This document shows positions 39,558-49,984 of a stretch of 64,000 nt of DNA, in pieces. The DNA comes from Xanthomonas sp. CFBP 8443 (GTDB lineage: Bacteria > Pseudomonadota > Gammaproteobacteria > Xanthomonadales > Xanthomonadaceae), in contig NZ_CP102592.1 in the NCBI RefSeq assembly GCF_025666195.1, positions 3,596,001 to 3,660,000 of the forward strand, given 5' to 3'. A model generated the notes under the pieces. That model did no database searches. It saw nothing but the letters and a program-made list of their open reading frames with translations, and was not told the DNA's origin. Each line of letters opens with the position of its first letter. The first letter of the stretch is position 1. The position numbers were made by a program, and so were the translations under genes.

Positions 39558-40771
39558 GCGTCCACCCGTTTGCGCGCCACCGCCTCGCTGGCCTGCTGCG
39601 CGCGCAGCAGACCGGCCTGCAGGTCGGCGACCAGGTCCGCACTGGACTCGATGCCCACCGACAGGCGCAGCAGGCCGTCGCCGATGCCGGCATTGGCGCG
39701 CGCCTCGGCGGTCATCGCCGCATGCGTCATCGACGCCGGATGCGCCACCAGGCTCTCGACCCCGCCCAGCGATTCGGCCAGGGTGAAATAGCGCAGGCCA
39801 TCGACGAAGGCGCGCACCTCGGCTTCGCCGCCGGCCAGCTCGAAGCTGATCATCGCGCCGAAGCCCTGCTGCTGCCGCGCCGCGACCGCGTGGCCCGGAT
39901 GCGTGGCCAGGCCCGGGTAGTAGACCTGGCTGACCGCCGCGTGCCCGTCCAGCAGCGCCACCACCGCCTGCGCGTTCTCCTGGTGCACGCGCAGGCGCGC
40001 ATCCAGCGTGCGCAGGCCGCGCAGGGTCAGGAACGCATCGAACGGCGAACCGGTCAGGCCCAGCGCGTTCGCCCACCACACCAGCTGCTGGTGCAGCTCG
40101 GCATCGGCGGCGATCACCGCGCCGCCGACCACGTCGCTGTGGCCGTTGACGTACTTGGTGGTGGAGTGGATGACGACGTCGGCGCCGAACGCGATCGGCT
40201 TCTGCAGCGCCGGCGACAGGAAGGTGTTGTCGACCACCGCCAGCGCGCCGGCCTTGTGCGCGGCATCGATGACGAAGCGCAGGTCGGTGATGCGCAACAG
40301 CGGGTTGGACGGGGTCTCGATCAGCACCAGCTTCGGCGCCTGCGCCAGCGCCTCGGCCAGCGAGCGCGGATCGGTCAGGTCGGCGGTGATCAGGTCGAAA
40401 TGGCCCTTCTTGGCCAGCGCGTTGAACAGCCGCCAGCTGCCGCCGTACGCATCGTGCGGCACCACCAGCTTGTCGCCCGGCTGCAGCAGCGCGTTGAGCA
40501 CCAGGTTGATCGCGCCCATCCCGGTGGCAGTGATGACGCCGCCGGCGCCGCCTTCCAGTTCCGCCAGCGCTTCGCCGAGCAGGTCGCGGGTCGGGTTGCC
40601 GCTGCGCGTGTAGTCGTACTGGCGCTTGTTGCCGAAGCCGTCGAAGCTGAAGTTCGACGACAGCACGATCGGCGGGGTCACCGCGCCGTAGGCGGTATCG
40701 CGGTCGATGCCGGCGCGCACCGCGGCGGTGGCGGCGCTACAGGGCAGATCGTTGTCGTGGGCAGTGCTCAT
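39554..40771 (-). CDS. metB: Cystathionine gamma-synthase / O-succinylhomoserine (thiol)-lyase
   Basis: This PLP enzyme joins an activated homoserine ester to cysteine or sulfide in methionine synthesis. The 405-residue protein has RSGNPTRDLLGEALAELEGG, the PLP-binding lysine in HSTTKYVNGHSDVVGG, TPSNPLLRITD and SLGGVESLVAHPASMTHA. Distinguishing metB from metZ needs a tree. Its ATG overlaps the metX stop (ATGA), and its stop overlaps hom, so all three genes are translationally coupled. Confidence 0.92.
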   Translation of the reverse strand: MSTAHDNDLPCSAATAAVRAGIDRDTAYGAVTPPIVLSSNFSFDGFGNKRQYDYTRSGNPTRDLLGEALAELEGGAGGVITATGMGAINLVLNALLQPGDKLVVPHDAYGGSWRLFNALAKKGHFDLITADLTDPRSLAEALAQAPKLVLIETPSNPLLRITDLRFVIDAAHKAGALAVVDNTFLSPALQKPIAFGADVVIHSTTKYVNGHSDVVGGAVIAADAELHQQLVWWANALGLTGSPFDAFLTLRGLRTLDARLRVHQENAQAVVALLDGHAAVSQVYYPGLATHPGHAVAARQQQGFGAMISFELAGGEAEVRAFVDGLRYFTLAESLGGVESLVAHPASMTHAAMTAEARANAGIGDGLLRLSVGIESSADLVADLQAGLLRAQQASEAVARKRVDA

Positions 40772-41817
40772 GCGGTAGCTCCGGTGGGGCGAAGGGCGGT
40801 GACGAGGATCGCGTCGATGCGGTCGGTTTCTTTCAGGAAGGCGTCGTGGCCGTACGGCGAGCGCAGCACGCGCAGGCTGCCGCGCGGGCCCAGCCCTTCG
40901 ACCAGGGTGACCAGGTCGGCCAGTGGCACCAGGCGGTCGCCTTCGACCGCGACCACCACGGTCGGCACGGCGACGGCGGCCGGATCGATGCGGTGCAGGT
41001 CGATGGATTCGGACAGGCGCAGGTAGGCGTTGACCTGGGTGCGCGCCACGTACTGCGCGCCGGCAGCATCCAGGTAGTCCTCGGCGGCGACGCGGACACG
41101 GCCGTTGATCACTTCCGGCGGCGCATTGAAGCGCTCGCCGAACTCTTCCGGGGTGCGGTAGCTGAGCATCGCGAACTGTCGCGCCAGCGACAGCCCATGG
41201 CTTTCGGCGCACTGCAGCTGGCCCAGCGCCACCGCGCGGCGCTGCAGCGCGCGCCACGCCGCGGCATACGGATGCGCGCGGTGCGCGCCGCTGACCGCGA
41301 CCAGCTTGTCCAGGCGCTGCGGATGCCGCACCGCCAGCTGCAGGCCGACCAGCGCGCCGTAGGAATAGCCGACGAAACCGTGCAAGCGGTCGATGCCCAG
41401 CGCGTCGAGCAGCGCGGCGATCGCATCGGCCTGGTCGGCGCTGTCGATCGGCGCGTCCAGGCTGCCGTCGGCACCGACGAAGTCGAACGCCAGCAGCCGC
41501 CGCTGGCTCGGGTCCAGCGCACGGCCGGCAGCAACCAGGCCCTCGGCCCAGCCCTTCTCGGGAAAGCTGGCATTAGCGGCCAGGTGGCGGTGCGCGGAGA
41601 TGCCGCCGGCGACGAACACCACCGGCGCCTGCGCCGGGCCGGTGAGTTCGTAGCGCAGGCGCAGCAACTGCACGCCGGCATGACGCAGCGGCAGCGCCAC
41701 CGCGACTTCGCTGCGCAGCGCGAGCACGCCATCGGCGGCCGGCGCGACGGCAGCGGCAGGACGGTCGAACGGCGCATTCACGGCAAGGGGGCGGTTGGGC
41801 GTATTCACGAGGCTCAT
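40768..41817 (-). CDS. metX: MetX-type homoserine O-acyltransferase (probably succinyl)
   Basis: This alpha/beta-hydrolase-fold enzyme activates homoserine by O-acylation. The 349-residue protein has VFVAGGISAHRHLAANA, the nucleophile elbow GFVGYSYGALVGLQLAV (GYSYGA in place of the more common GGSMGG), an acid in EGDRLVPLADL and the catalytic histidine in SPYGHDAFLKE. It is shorter than classic MetX. Xanthomonas-type members use succinyl-CoA (family knowledge), so succinylhomoserine is the likely product. It heads the methionine operon and is preceded by a SAM-I riboswitch. Confidence 0.88.
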   Translation of the reverse strand: MSLVNTPNRPLAVNAPFDRPAAAVAPAADGVLALRSEVAVALPLRHAGVQLLRLRYELTGPAQAPVVFVAGGISAHRHLAANASFPEKGWAEGLVAAGRALDPSQRRLLAFDFVGADGSLDAPIDSADQADAIAALLDALGIDRLHGFVGYSYGALVGLQLAVRHPQRLDKLVAVSGAHRAHPYAAAWRALQRRAVALGQLQCAESHGLSLARQFAMLSYRTPEEFGERFNAPPEVINGRVRVAAEDYLDAAGAQYVARTQVNAYLRLSESIDLHRIDPAAVAVPTVVVAVEGDRLVPLADLVTLVEGLGPRGSLRVLRSPYGHDAFLKETDRIDAILVTALRPTGATA

Positions 41818-41889
41818 GGCGATATCCGGGGAGGAACGGCCATCGAGCTTCGCGGAGCTCGCGTTCGACGTGCGGAAGGCACGAATCGA

Positions 41890-42004
41890 ACCATCTTTCG
41901 GCGGACGCGGTGGTCCCCGCAGGATTTGGCACCTACACGGTCGCTTGCGCGTCCGCTGGCTGCCCCGGCATCAAAGGGCCTGTCCCTCCGCCGGTCTCGA
42001 TGGT
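41890..42004 (-). promoter_or_regulatory. SAM-I riboswitch (S box) upstream of metX
   Basis: On the minus strand the conserved SAM-I core is readable in order: P1 strand ACCATC, then GAGGGACAGGCCC, GATGCC, GGGGCAGCC, the P3 stem, GGTGCCAAATCCTGC, the P4 stem, and GAAAGATGGT closing P1. These are the S-box hallmarks (GAGGGA, TGAxxCC, GGTGCxAAxTCC). Between its end and the metX start are two hairpins without a T-run. ATGGC near 41832 could pair with GCCAT at the start codon, so control may be translational (inference). Confidence 0.9.
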
Positions 42005-42010
42005 GGAGCC

Positions 42011-42039
42011 ACGATGCCAGCGTTTTTCGGCAATGTCAA
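42011..42039 (-). promoter_or_regulatory. Promoter of the metX-metB-hom operon
   Basis: A consensus -35 TTGACA (42039-42034) is followed by a 17-base spacer and the -10-like CATCGT (42016-42011). The predicted start of transcription, about 42004, coincides with the first base pair of riboswitch helix P1. Confidence 0.75.
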
Positions 42040-42138
42040 ATCTCTTTATTCGGATGGAGAGATATAAGAGGCCGTGGCCGCGGCTACCGCATACTCCGCG
42101 CTGCCACGGCGCTCCCCACGCCGGCGCCAGGAGCCCCG

Positions 42139-43167
42139 ATGCCCGGCCAGTGCCAGGCCCCCGCCACCGCCCGAGAAGCTTCCGCGTTCCCGCAGCGCCG
42201 CCGCGCCGCGCCGCGTTGGCGGCTGTGCATCGCCTGGTCGCTGCTGGCCGCGGTGCCTGGACTGGGTGCGGCGGCGACCCTGTATGCCTGGAAGGATGCC
42301 GACGGCGTCGCCCATTACGGCGACCACGTCGCCGATCCGCAGCGCGAAGCGGCATCCGGACCACCTCCGCCGACGCGTCCTTCGGCCGCCCAGACCGCCC
42401 TGGCGCGACTGCGCCTGGACGGCCAGGCCCCGCGCCAGCAGGCCTGGGCCGACAACCGTCTGGACGGCCCGGTGCAGGTGCACCTGCGCTACCGCCACGT
42501 GGACAACGTCGCCGCGGTCCCGGCGCTGCCACTGCGCACGGTGCTGCCGGCCCGCGGCAGCGCGCTGCTGTCGCGGCTGTACGCCAGCGACCCGCGCTAC
42601 GCCAGCCAGTTCGACCTGGTCCTGGAGGCCGTCCCCGGCGATCCGGCCGCCAAGCCGCAGGACGCCCTGTACCGGCTGCCGTTCGACGGCGTCCCGGTGC
42701 GGGTGGACCAGGGCGTGGGCGGCCGCTTCAGCCACCACGACGCGCAGAACTACTACGCGCTGGATTTCGCCCTGGCCGAAGGCACTCCGGTGCTGGCCGC
42801 GCGTGCCGGCACGGTGATGCAGGTGGAAACCGGCTTCGCCGAGGCCGGGCTGGACCGCGAGACCTTCGGCGGTCGCGCCAACTTCGTGCGCATCGTGCAC
42901 GCCGACGGCAGCATGGCGCTGTACGCGCACCTGGCGCCGCAGGGCGTGGCGGTGCATGCGGGCCAGCGCGTCGCCGCCGGCGAACGGCTGGCGCTGTCCG
43001 GCAACACCGGCCTGAGCACCGCGCCGCACCTGCACTTCGCCGTGCAGGCCAACCGCGGCATGCGCCTGGAGTCGATCCCGTTCCGCATGGCCGGGGCGCT
43101 CGGCGAACTCAAGCTGCCGCGCAGCGAAGAAGCCGCGCAACCCGTGGCCGGCGCCGCGGCGCTATAA
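42139..43167 (+). CDS. Secreted M23 (LytM) peptidase with N-terminal DUF4124 domain
   Basis: The 342-residue protein has a long signal sequence (about residues 20-47), a DUF4124 domain ([17 protein letters not shown]), a central beta-rich region, and a C-terminal M23 zinc peptidase domain: [20 protein letters not shown] with His and Asp ligands, and [12 protein letters not shown] with the final His. It would cut peptidoglycan cross-links or regulate amidases. It is divergent from metX. The stop codon overlaps the -10 of prfC. Confidence 0.9.
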   Translation: MPGQCQAPATAREASAFPQRRRAAPRWRLCIAWSLLAAVPGLGAAATLYAWKDADGVAHYGDHVADPQREAASGPPPPTRPSAAQTALARLRLDGQAPRQQAWADNRLDGPVQVHLRYRHVDNVAAVPALPLRTVLPARGSALLSRLYASDPRYASQFDLVLEAVPGDPAAKPQDALYRLPFDGVPVRVDQGVGGRFSHHDAQNYYALDFALAEGTPVLAARAGTVMQVETGFAEAGLDRETFGGRANFVRIVHADGSMALYAHLAPQGVAVHAGQRVAAGERLALSGNTGLSTAPHLHFAVQANRGMRLESIPFRMAGALGELKLPRSEEAAQPVAGAAAL

Positions 43168-43168
43168 T
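43163..43168 (+). promoter_or_regulatory. Perfect -10 (TATAAT) of prfC overlapping the peptidase stop codon
   Basis: TATAAT contains the TAA of the M23 gene at 43165-43167. It is the only exact -10 consensus noticed in this GC-rich window. The predicted leader to the prfC ATG is about 40 bases. A matching -35 was not recognised. Confidence 0.7.
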
Positions 43169-43213
43169 TCCGCCCTTCCCTGTAGCCGTGATCGCCCAGT
43201 GGGCGCCGTTGCC

Positions 43214-44818
<1,605 letters not shown>

Positions 44819-44921
44819 TCGCGCCGGGCCGACGCTGCACGGCGCGCGGGCGTGAACCGCGCGCCAATTGCTGCGCCGCAACGGATGCGAATCGCTCGCA
44901 AGTGCGGTACCGTTTGCGGCC

Positions 44922-45593
44922 ATGGAAGCCGACCAGCCGTCTTCGCTCATGCACGCCGACGCGCCGCCTTCTACGGACTGGCGCGACGAACTCGCCAGCG
45001 CCCTGACCCACGGTCTGGGCGCGGTCGCCGCACTGGCCGGCAGCTCGGTGCTGATCACCCTCGCCGCGATCTACGGCGACGGCTGGCAACTGGCCGGTGC
45101 GATCGTGTTCGGGGTCGCGTTGCTGCTGCTGTACACCGCCTCCACGCTGTATCACGCCATCCCGCATCCCGGCGCCAAGGCGCGGCTGCAGGTGCTGGAC
45201 CACTGCGCGATCTACGTGCTGATCGCCGGCACCTACACCCCGTTCACCCTGGTCGGCCTGCGCGGTCCCTGGGGCTGGGGCCTGTTCGCGGCGATCTGGA
45301 CCATCGCCCTGGCCGGCGTGATCTTCAAGCTGTTCTTCACCGGCCGCTTCCGGCTGCTGTCGACCATCCTGTACCTGGCCATGGGCTGGCTGATCGTGGT
45401 CGCGATCGAGCCGCTGCTGCACTCGGTGGATGTCCCGACCCTGTGCTGGCTGCTGGCCGGCGGCCTGTTCTACACGCTCGGCACCTACTTCTACCAACGC
45501 GACACGGTGCGCTACTTCCATGCGATCTGGCACCTGTTCGTGCTCGCCGGCAGCGTCTGCCACTTCGTCGCGGTCACCGCACAGGTGCTCTAG
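44922..45593 (+). CDS. Hemolysin III / PAQR (YqfA-like) family membrane protein
   Basis: The 223-residue protein has seven transmembrane helices. It carries the family histidines and acidic residue: ELASALTHGLGAVAALAGS, LYTASTLYHAIP, LDHCAIYVLIAGTYTPF, and C-terminal YFHAIWHLFVLAGSVCHF. Members share the alkaline-ceramidase/PAQR metal site; the real function in bacteria is unclear and hemolysis is not proven. ATG 44922 was chosen; ATG 44949 is also possible. Confidence 0.9.
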   Translation: MEADQPSSLMHADAPPSTDWRDELASALTHGLGAVAALAGSSVLITLAAIYGDGWQLAGAIVFGVALLLLYTASTLYHAIPHPGAKARLQVLDHCAIYVLIAGTYTPFTLVGLRGPWGWGLFAAIWTIALAGVIFKLFFTGRFRLLSTILYLAMGWLIVVAIEPLLHSVDVPTLCWLLAGGLFYTLGTYFYQRDTVRYFHAIWHLFVLAGSVCHFVAVTAQVL

Positions 45594-45630
45594 CGCCACG
45601 CACTTTCGCGTCACCTGCACGCCCGCCGCC

Positions 45631-45636
45631 TAGTAT
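45631..45636 (+). promoter_or_regulatory. Candidate -10 (TAGTAT) for a leaderless asmA transcript
   Basis: TAGTAT ends six bases before the ATG at 45643, and only GGCCGG lies between them. No ribosome binding site is present. This would place the start of transcription at the start codon. Confidence 0.45.
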
Positions 45637-45642
45637 GGCCGG

Positions 45643-47622
45643 ATGGATCGCGAACCCACTCCTGCAGCACGAGACCGGCCCCGCTCCTGGCCCTGGCGCC
45701 GCCCCGATGGCCGCCTGCGGCGCTGGCCGTTCGTGCTGGGCGCGCTGGTGCTGGTGCTGCTGATCGTCATCCTGATCTTCGACTGGAACTGGTTCAAGGG
45801 CCCGGTCGAGCGCGCGGTGCAGGCCAAGACCGGCCGCGAATTCCACATCGACGGCAACCTCGACGTCGACCTCGGCGGCACCACCACGATCCGCGGCGAT
45901 GGCCTGCGCTTCGCCAATGCCGGGTGGTCGAAGCAGCCGCAGATGGCCAGCGCGCAACGCGCCGAGATCGACCTGGCGATCTGGCCGCTGCTGCGCGGCA
46001 AGGTGCGCATCCCCGAGATCCGCCTGACCCAGCCGAACCTGCTGCTGGAAACAGGGCCGGACGGGCGTCCCGGCAACTGGAGTTTCGGCAGCAACGACGG
46101 CGGCTCGCAGGTCGTACTCGGGCGCCTGCTGGTGCAGCAGGGGCGGCTCAAATTCCAGGACGTCCCCGGTCGCACCGACATCGACGTCAGCGTCGACAGC
46201 CTGACCTCGCAGCGCAGCCGCGGCGATGCCGCGCCGCCGATCGCGGTCGCCGGCGACGGCCGCTGGCGCGGCAATCCGTTCACGCTCAAGGGCAGCACCG
46301 CCTCGCCGCTGGAACTGAGCGAAAGCGATCACCCGTTCAAGGTCGACCTGCGCGGCAACGCCGGCAGCACCCGCGCGCACATGCGCGGCACCCTGACCAA
46401 TCCATTCCAGCTGCGCGTGTTCGACCTGCAGCTGAACCTGGCCGGCGCGGACATGGCGCACCTGTACCCGCTGCTCGGCATCGCCATGCCGTCCACGCCG
46501 CCGTACCAGTTGGACGGCCGGCTCAAGCGCAACGGCGAAATCTGGCACTACGACGACTTCAACGGCCGCGCCGGCGACAGCGATCTGGCGGGCAGCGTGC
46601 AGATCGACACCGCCGGCGAACGTCCATTCCTGCGCGCGGACCTGCGCTCGCGGCGCCTGGACTTCGACGACCTGGCCGGCTTCGTCGGCGCGCCGCCGCG
46701 CACCGGCGCCGGCGAAACCGCCAACGCGCAGCAGAAGGCGCAGGCCGCCGAACTCGCGGCCGAGGCCAAGGTGTTGCCCTCCACCCCGTACAACCTCGGC
46801 AAGCTGCGCGCCATGGATGCCGATGTGCGCTGGAAGGCGCAGCGGATCAATGCGCAGAAACTGCCGCTGGACGACATGGACGCGCACCTGAAACTCAACG
46901 ACGGCGTCCTGCTGCTGCAACCGCTCGACTTCGGCGCGGCCGGCGGCAACATCCGCTCGGACATCCGTATGGACGCGCGCAAGCCGACCATCGCCACCCG
47001 CGCGCAGATCTCGGTGCGCGGCATGCAGTTGGGCAAGCTGTTCCCGGACGGGCAATTGGCCAAGGAGGCATCCGGCGCGATCGGCGGCGAGATCGCGCTG
47101 GCCGGCACCGGCAACTCGATCGCGCAGATGCTCGGCAGCGCCGACGGCACCGTCGCCGTCGGCATGGGCAAGGGCCACATCAGCAACCTGATCATGGAAC
47201 TGGCCGGACTGGACATCGCCGAGTCGCTGAAGTTCCTGGTCACCAAGGATCGCGAGATTCCGGTGCGCTGCGCGTTCGGCGATTTCGCGGTCAGGGACGG
47301 CGTGATGGACTCGCGCGCATTGGCCTTCGACAGCACCGACACGCTGCTCGTCGGCAGCGGCACCGTCGACCTGGGCGAGGAGAAACTGGACCTGCTGCTG
47401 AAGGCGCGCCCGAAGGATCGCAGCATCCTGTCGCTGCGCTCGCCGCTGCGCGTCGGCGGCAGCTTCAAGGATCCGACCTTCCGCCCAGACTTCAAGGCAC
47501 TGGGCATGCGTGGCGCGATCGCCCTCGCGCTGGGCAGCATCGCCCCGCCGGCCGCCCTGCTGGCGACGCTGGAAACCGGCCCGGGCAAGGACAGCGATTG
47601 CGGCGGCAGTTACGCGAAGTAG
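45643..47622 (+). CDS. AsmA family envelope protein
   Basis: The 659-residue protein has a single N-terminal membrane helix (about residues 30-46, FVLGALVLVLLIVILIFDWN) and a large periplasmic AsmA domain: GREFHIDGNLDVDLGGTTTI, AEIDLAIWPLLRGKVRIPEI, PNLLLETGPDGRPGNWSF, and C-terminal SPLRVGGSFKDPTFRPDF. AsmA-like proteins are repeating beta-groove proteins thought to carry phospholipids between membranes. It is a single gene converging on the CBS-glycosyltransferase-mtgA genes with a heptad-repeat pair at the junction. Confidence 0.92.
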   Translation: MDREPTPAARDRPRSWPWRRPDGRLRRWPFVLGALVLVLLIVILIFDWNWFKGPVERAVQAKTGREFHIDGNLDVDLGGTTTIRGDGLRFANAGWSKQPQMASAQRAEIDLAIWPLLRGKVRIPEIRLTQPNLLLETGPDGRPGNWSFGSNDGGSQVVLGRLLVQQGRLKFQDVPGRTDIDVSVDSLTSQRSRGDAAPPIAVAGDGRWRGNPFTLKGSTASPLELSESDHPFKVDLRGNAGSTRAHMRGTLTNPFQLRVFDLQLNLAGADMAHLYPLLGIAMPSTPPYQLDGRLKRNGEIWHYDDFNGRAGDSDLAGSVQIDTAGERPFLRADLRSRRLDFDDLAGFVGAPPRTGAGETANAQQKAQAAELAAEAKVLPSTPYNLGKLRAMDADVRWKAQRINAQKLPLDDMDAHLKLNDGVLLLQPLDFGAAGGNIRSDIRMDARKPTIATRAQISVRGMQLGKLFPDGQLAKEASGAIGGEIALAGTGNSIAQMLGSADGTVAVGMGKGHISNLIMELAGLDIAESLKFLVTKDREIPVRCAFGDFAVRDGVMDSRALAFDSTDTLLVGSGTVDLGEEKLDLLLKARPKDRSILSLRSPLRVGGSFKDPTFRPDFKALGMRGAIALALGSIAPPAALLATLETGPGKDSDCGGSYAK

Positions 47623-47712
47623 CCGGGATTGGGGATTCGGGATTCGGGATGCAAAAGCAGAAGCGCGCCAATGTGCTTTTGACTTTTCCAAATCCCAAAT
47701 CCCGAATCTCGG
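47623..47712. repeat. Inverted pair of heptad repeats (GGGATTC type) between asmA and the CBS gene
   Basis: The left arm (47623-47652) starts directly after the asmA stop and has four GGGATTC-like units. The right arm (47688-47712) is its inverse and touches the CBS stop codon. The core is only about 35 bases. Here both genes converge on the element, so it may act as a terminator in both directions. Confidence 0.9.
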
Positions 47713-48141
47713 CTAGCTCGTGATATAGCGCTGCAGCTGATCCAATTCCTGCTGCTGCTCCTCGATCACCGCCTTGACCAGGTCGCCGATCGAGATCACG
47801 CCGACCACCGCGCCGGCCTGCACCACCGGCAGATGGCGGATGCGCTGGCCGGTCATCAGCTCCATGCACTGCTGCACGCTCTGCGACGGGTCCACCGTGT
47901 ACACCTTCGCGCTCATGATGTCGCGCACCGGCGTGGTCGCCGAGGAGCGGTCCTGCAGCACCACCTTGCGCGCGTAGTCGCGCTCGGACAGGATCCCGGC
48001 CAGACGCCCGTCCTGCATCACCAGCACCGCGCCGATGCCCTTCTCGGCCATCAGCCGCAGCGCATCGACCACCGCCGCATCCGGCGACACCGCGTGGATC
48101 TCACCGCCCTTGTCGCCCAACAACTGTCGTACCGTACGCAT
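47713..48141 (-). CDS. CBS-domain pair protein
   Basis: The 142-residue protein consists of two CBS domains: ALRLMAEKGIGAVLVMQDGR, ILSERDYARKVVLQDRSS, then VRDIMSAKVYTVDPSQSVQQ, MTGQRIRHLPVVQAGAVVG and ISIGDLVKAVIEEQ. Such pairs bind adenine nucleotides and act as regulators. A ribosome binding site GGGAGG precedes the ATG at 48141. The gene starts 41 bases inside the preceding glycosyltransferase gene, which suggests coupled translation. Confidence 0.92.
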   Translation of the reverse strand: MRTVRQLLGDKGGEIHAVSPDAAVVDALRLMAEKGIGAVLVMQDGRLAGILSERDYARKVVLQDRSSATTPVRDIMSAKVYTVDPSQSVQQCMELMTGQRIRHLPVVQAGAVVGVISIGDLVKAVIEEQQQELDQLQRYITS

Positions 48142-49126
48142 CGCTGCTGCCTCCCGGTTCGCTGGATCGCACGGCCGAGGATACTCCTCCACCCGGTGCA
48201 CGCCAGGTGTCGATCAGATACAGCGGGCGCTGCTTGGATTCCTCGTACAACCGGCCCAGGTATTCGCCGATCAGGCCCAGCGCGATCAGCTGCGCGCCGC
48301 CCAGGAACAGGATCGCCGTCATCATCGTCGGCCAGCCGGCGACCGGGTCGCCCCACAGCGCGGCCTTGATCACGATCCAGGCCGCGAACAGGAATGCGCC
48401 CACCGCCGTCGCCAGGCCCAGGTAGGTCGCCGCCCGCAGCGGCGCGGTGGAAAAGCTGGTGATGCCTTCCAGCGCGAAATTCCATAACCGCCACAGGCCG
48501 AACTTGCTGCGCCCGGCCAGGCGTGGCGCACGTCGGTACGGCAGCGCCAACTGGCGGAAGCCAACCCAGCCGAACAGACCCTTCATGAACCGGTGGCGCT
48601 CGCGCAACTGCCCCAACGCCGCCAGCGCGCGCGGCGACAACAGGCGGAAATCGCCGGTGTCGGCCGGGATCGGCGTCTTCGACAGGCGTCCGATCACCCG
48701 GTAGAACAGCGACGCGGTGCTGCGCTTGAGCCAGCTCTCGCCATCGCGCGCGATGCGGGTGCCGTAGATGTCGTCGTAGCCGGCGCGCCAGTGCGCGACG
48801 AATTCCCCGATCAGCTCCGGCGGATCCTGGCCATCGGCATCCAGCAGCATCGCCGCGCCATGCTCGACGAAATCCAGCCCCGCGGTCAGCGCCAGCTCCT
48901 TGCCGAAATTGCGCGACAGGCGCAGCGCCCCGACCCGCGGATCGGTCGCGGCCAGCGCCAGGATCACCTCCCAGGTCGCATCGCGGCTGCCATCGTCCAC
49001 GTACAGCACCCGCCCTTCCATGCCGTCCAGGCCATCGAGCGCGGCGAGGATGCGCGGATGCAGCAGCGGCAGGGTCTGCGCCTCGTTGAAGGCGGTGACG
49101 ACGACGGTAAGGCGTTCGGATTCCAT
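48101..49126 (-). CDS. GT2 family glycosyltransferase (polyprenyl-phosphate sugar transferase type, GtrB-like)
   Basis: The 341-residue protein has a GT2 domain: LTVVVTAFNEAQTLPLLHPR, VLYVDDGSRDATWEV, the DAD-like LLDADGQDPPE, and GDFRLLSPRAL. Two C-terminal helices (about 235-257 and 270-292) follow, the layout of GtrB/DPM1-like enzymes that load sugars onto undecaprenyl phosphate. The C-terminal 30 residues beyond IDTWRAP are Gly/Ser-rich and overlap the CBS gene, so they may be a recent extension. No flippase (gtrA) is adjacent. ATG 49126 was chosen over an upstream frame extension. Confidence 0.87.
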   Translation of the reverse strand: MESERLTVVVTAFNEAQTLPLLHPRILAALDGLDGMEGRVLYVDDGSRDATWEVILALAATDPRVGALRLSRNFGKELALTAGLDFVEHGAAMLLDADGQDPPELIGEFVAHWRAGYDDIYGTRIARDGESWLKRSTASLFYRVIGRLSKTPIPADTGDFRLLSPRALAALGQLRERHRFMKGLFGWVGFRQLALPYRRAPRLAGRSKFGLWRLWNFALEGITSFSTAPLRAATYLGLATAVGAFLFAAWIVIKAALWGDPVAGWPTMMTAILFLGGAQLIALGLIGEYLGRLYEESKQRPLYLIDTWRAPGGGVSSAVRSSEPGGSSDAYGTTVVGRQGR

Positions 49127-49165
49127 GCACCGATGGTACGGAGCGGCCCGCGCGTTCACCAGCGG

Positions 49166-49930
49166 CTACGGCGCCTGCAGATAGGCCGGCCCGCCCAGCT
49201 GCCGCGCCTGCCGCTGGATCCAGTTGGCGCGGCGCTGCACGTAGGGACCCGGACGCGCGGCATTGTAGCGTTGCGGCGACGGCAACACCGCCGCCAGCAG
49301 CGCGCTCTGCCCAGGACTCAGCTGCGCCGCATCCTTGCCCCAGAAGCTGCGCGCCGCAGCCTGCGCGCCGTAGACCCCGTCGCCGAACTCGGCGACGTTG
49401 GCATAGACCTCCAGGATCCGCCGCTTCGGCCACAACACCTCGATCAGCACCGTGTACCAGGCCTCCAGCCCCTTGCGCAGCCAACTGCGGCCCTGCCACA
49501 GGAACACGTTCTTGGCCACCTGCTGGCTGATCGTGCTGGCGCCGCGCAGGCGGCCGCCGCGCGCGTTGTGGTCGCGCGCCTTCTCGATCGCCTCCAGGTC
49601 GAAGCCATGGTGGCTGGGGAAACGCTGGTCCTCGGCGGCCACCAGCGAGATCGGCAGGCTCGGGGCGATCTGCGCGGTGTCGCGCCAGTCGTAGGCGACG
49701 CGGAACGACCAGTCGCCCTCGCCCCAGGCGCCGAGCTGGCGCTCGAGCATCATCGCCGAGAACGGCGGGTCGACGAAGCGCAGCGCCAGCACCTGCGAGA
49801 CGCTGGCCAGCACGAACACCAGCGGCGCCATCAACAGCCAACGCAGCCAGCGCCGCCGCCGCGGCGCGGCCACGCCACTTGCAACGCCCCGCGCCGCCCC
49901 CATTGCTATGCGTTCTTCGACTTTGTCCAC
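49166..49930 (-). CDS. mtgA: Monofunctional biosynthetic peptidoglycan transglycosylase
   Basis: MtgA polymerises lipid II glycan strands at the inner membrane. The 254-residue protein has one N-terminal membrane helix (about 30-52) and a GT51 domain with the catalytic motif [52 protein letters not shown] and [11 protein letters not shown]. The GTG at 49930 is used here; ATG 49903 would give 245 residues and is equally possible. It is divergent from hslO and first in a run with the glycosyltransferase and CBS genes. Confidence 0.93.
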   Translation of the reverse strand: MDKVEERIAMGAARGVASGVAAPRRRRWLRWLLMAPLVFVLASVSQVLALRFVDPPFSAMMLERQLGAWGEGDWSFRVAYDWRDTAQIAPSLPISLVAAEDQRFPSHHGFDLEAIEKARDHNARGGRLRGASTISQQVAKNVFLWQGRSWLRKGLEAWYTVLIEVLWPKRRILEVYANVAEFGDGVYGAQAAARSFWGKDAAQLSPGQSALLAAVLPSPQRYNAARPGPYVQRRANWIQRQARQLGGPAYLQAP

Positions 49931-49984
49931 CGAGATGACCCACTATCCTGCGGTCGCCATCTTCCCATGCGCAGCGAGGCCGCG

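Noticed and set aside
39558..40079. Longer homoserine dehydrogenase starting inside metB
   Set aside because: The extra frame lies within the metB coding region in a different frame and has no homoserine dehydrogenase features; the GTGA overlap gives the expected start.
41818..41889. Rho-independent terminator as the riboswitch expression platform
   Set aside because: Hairpins are present, but no T-run follows them, so translational control is more likely.
43199..43213. GTG start for prfC at 43199
   Set aside because: It would add five atypical residues; the ATG at 43214 gives the conserved RF3 start.
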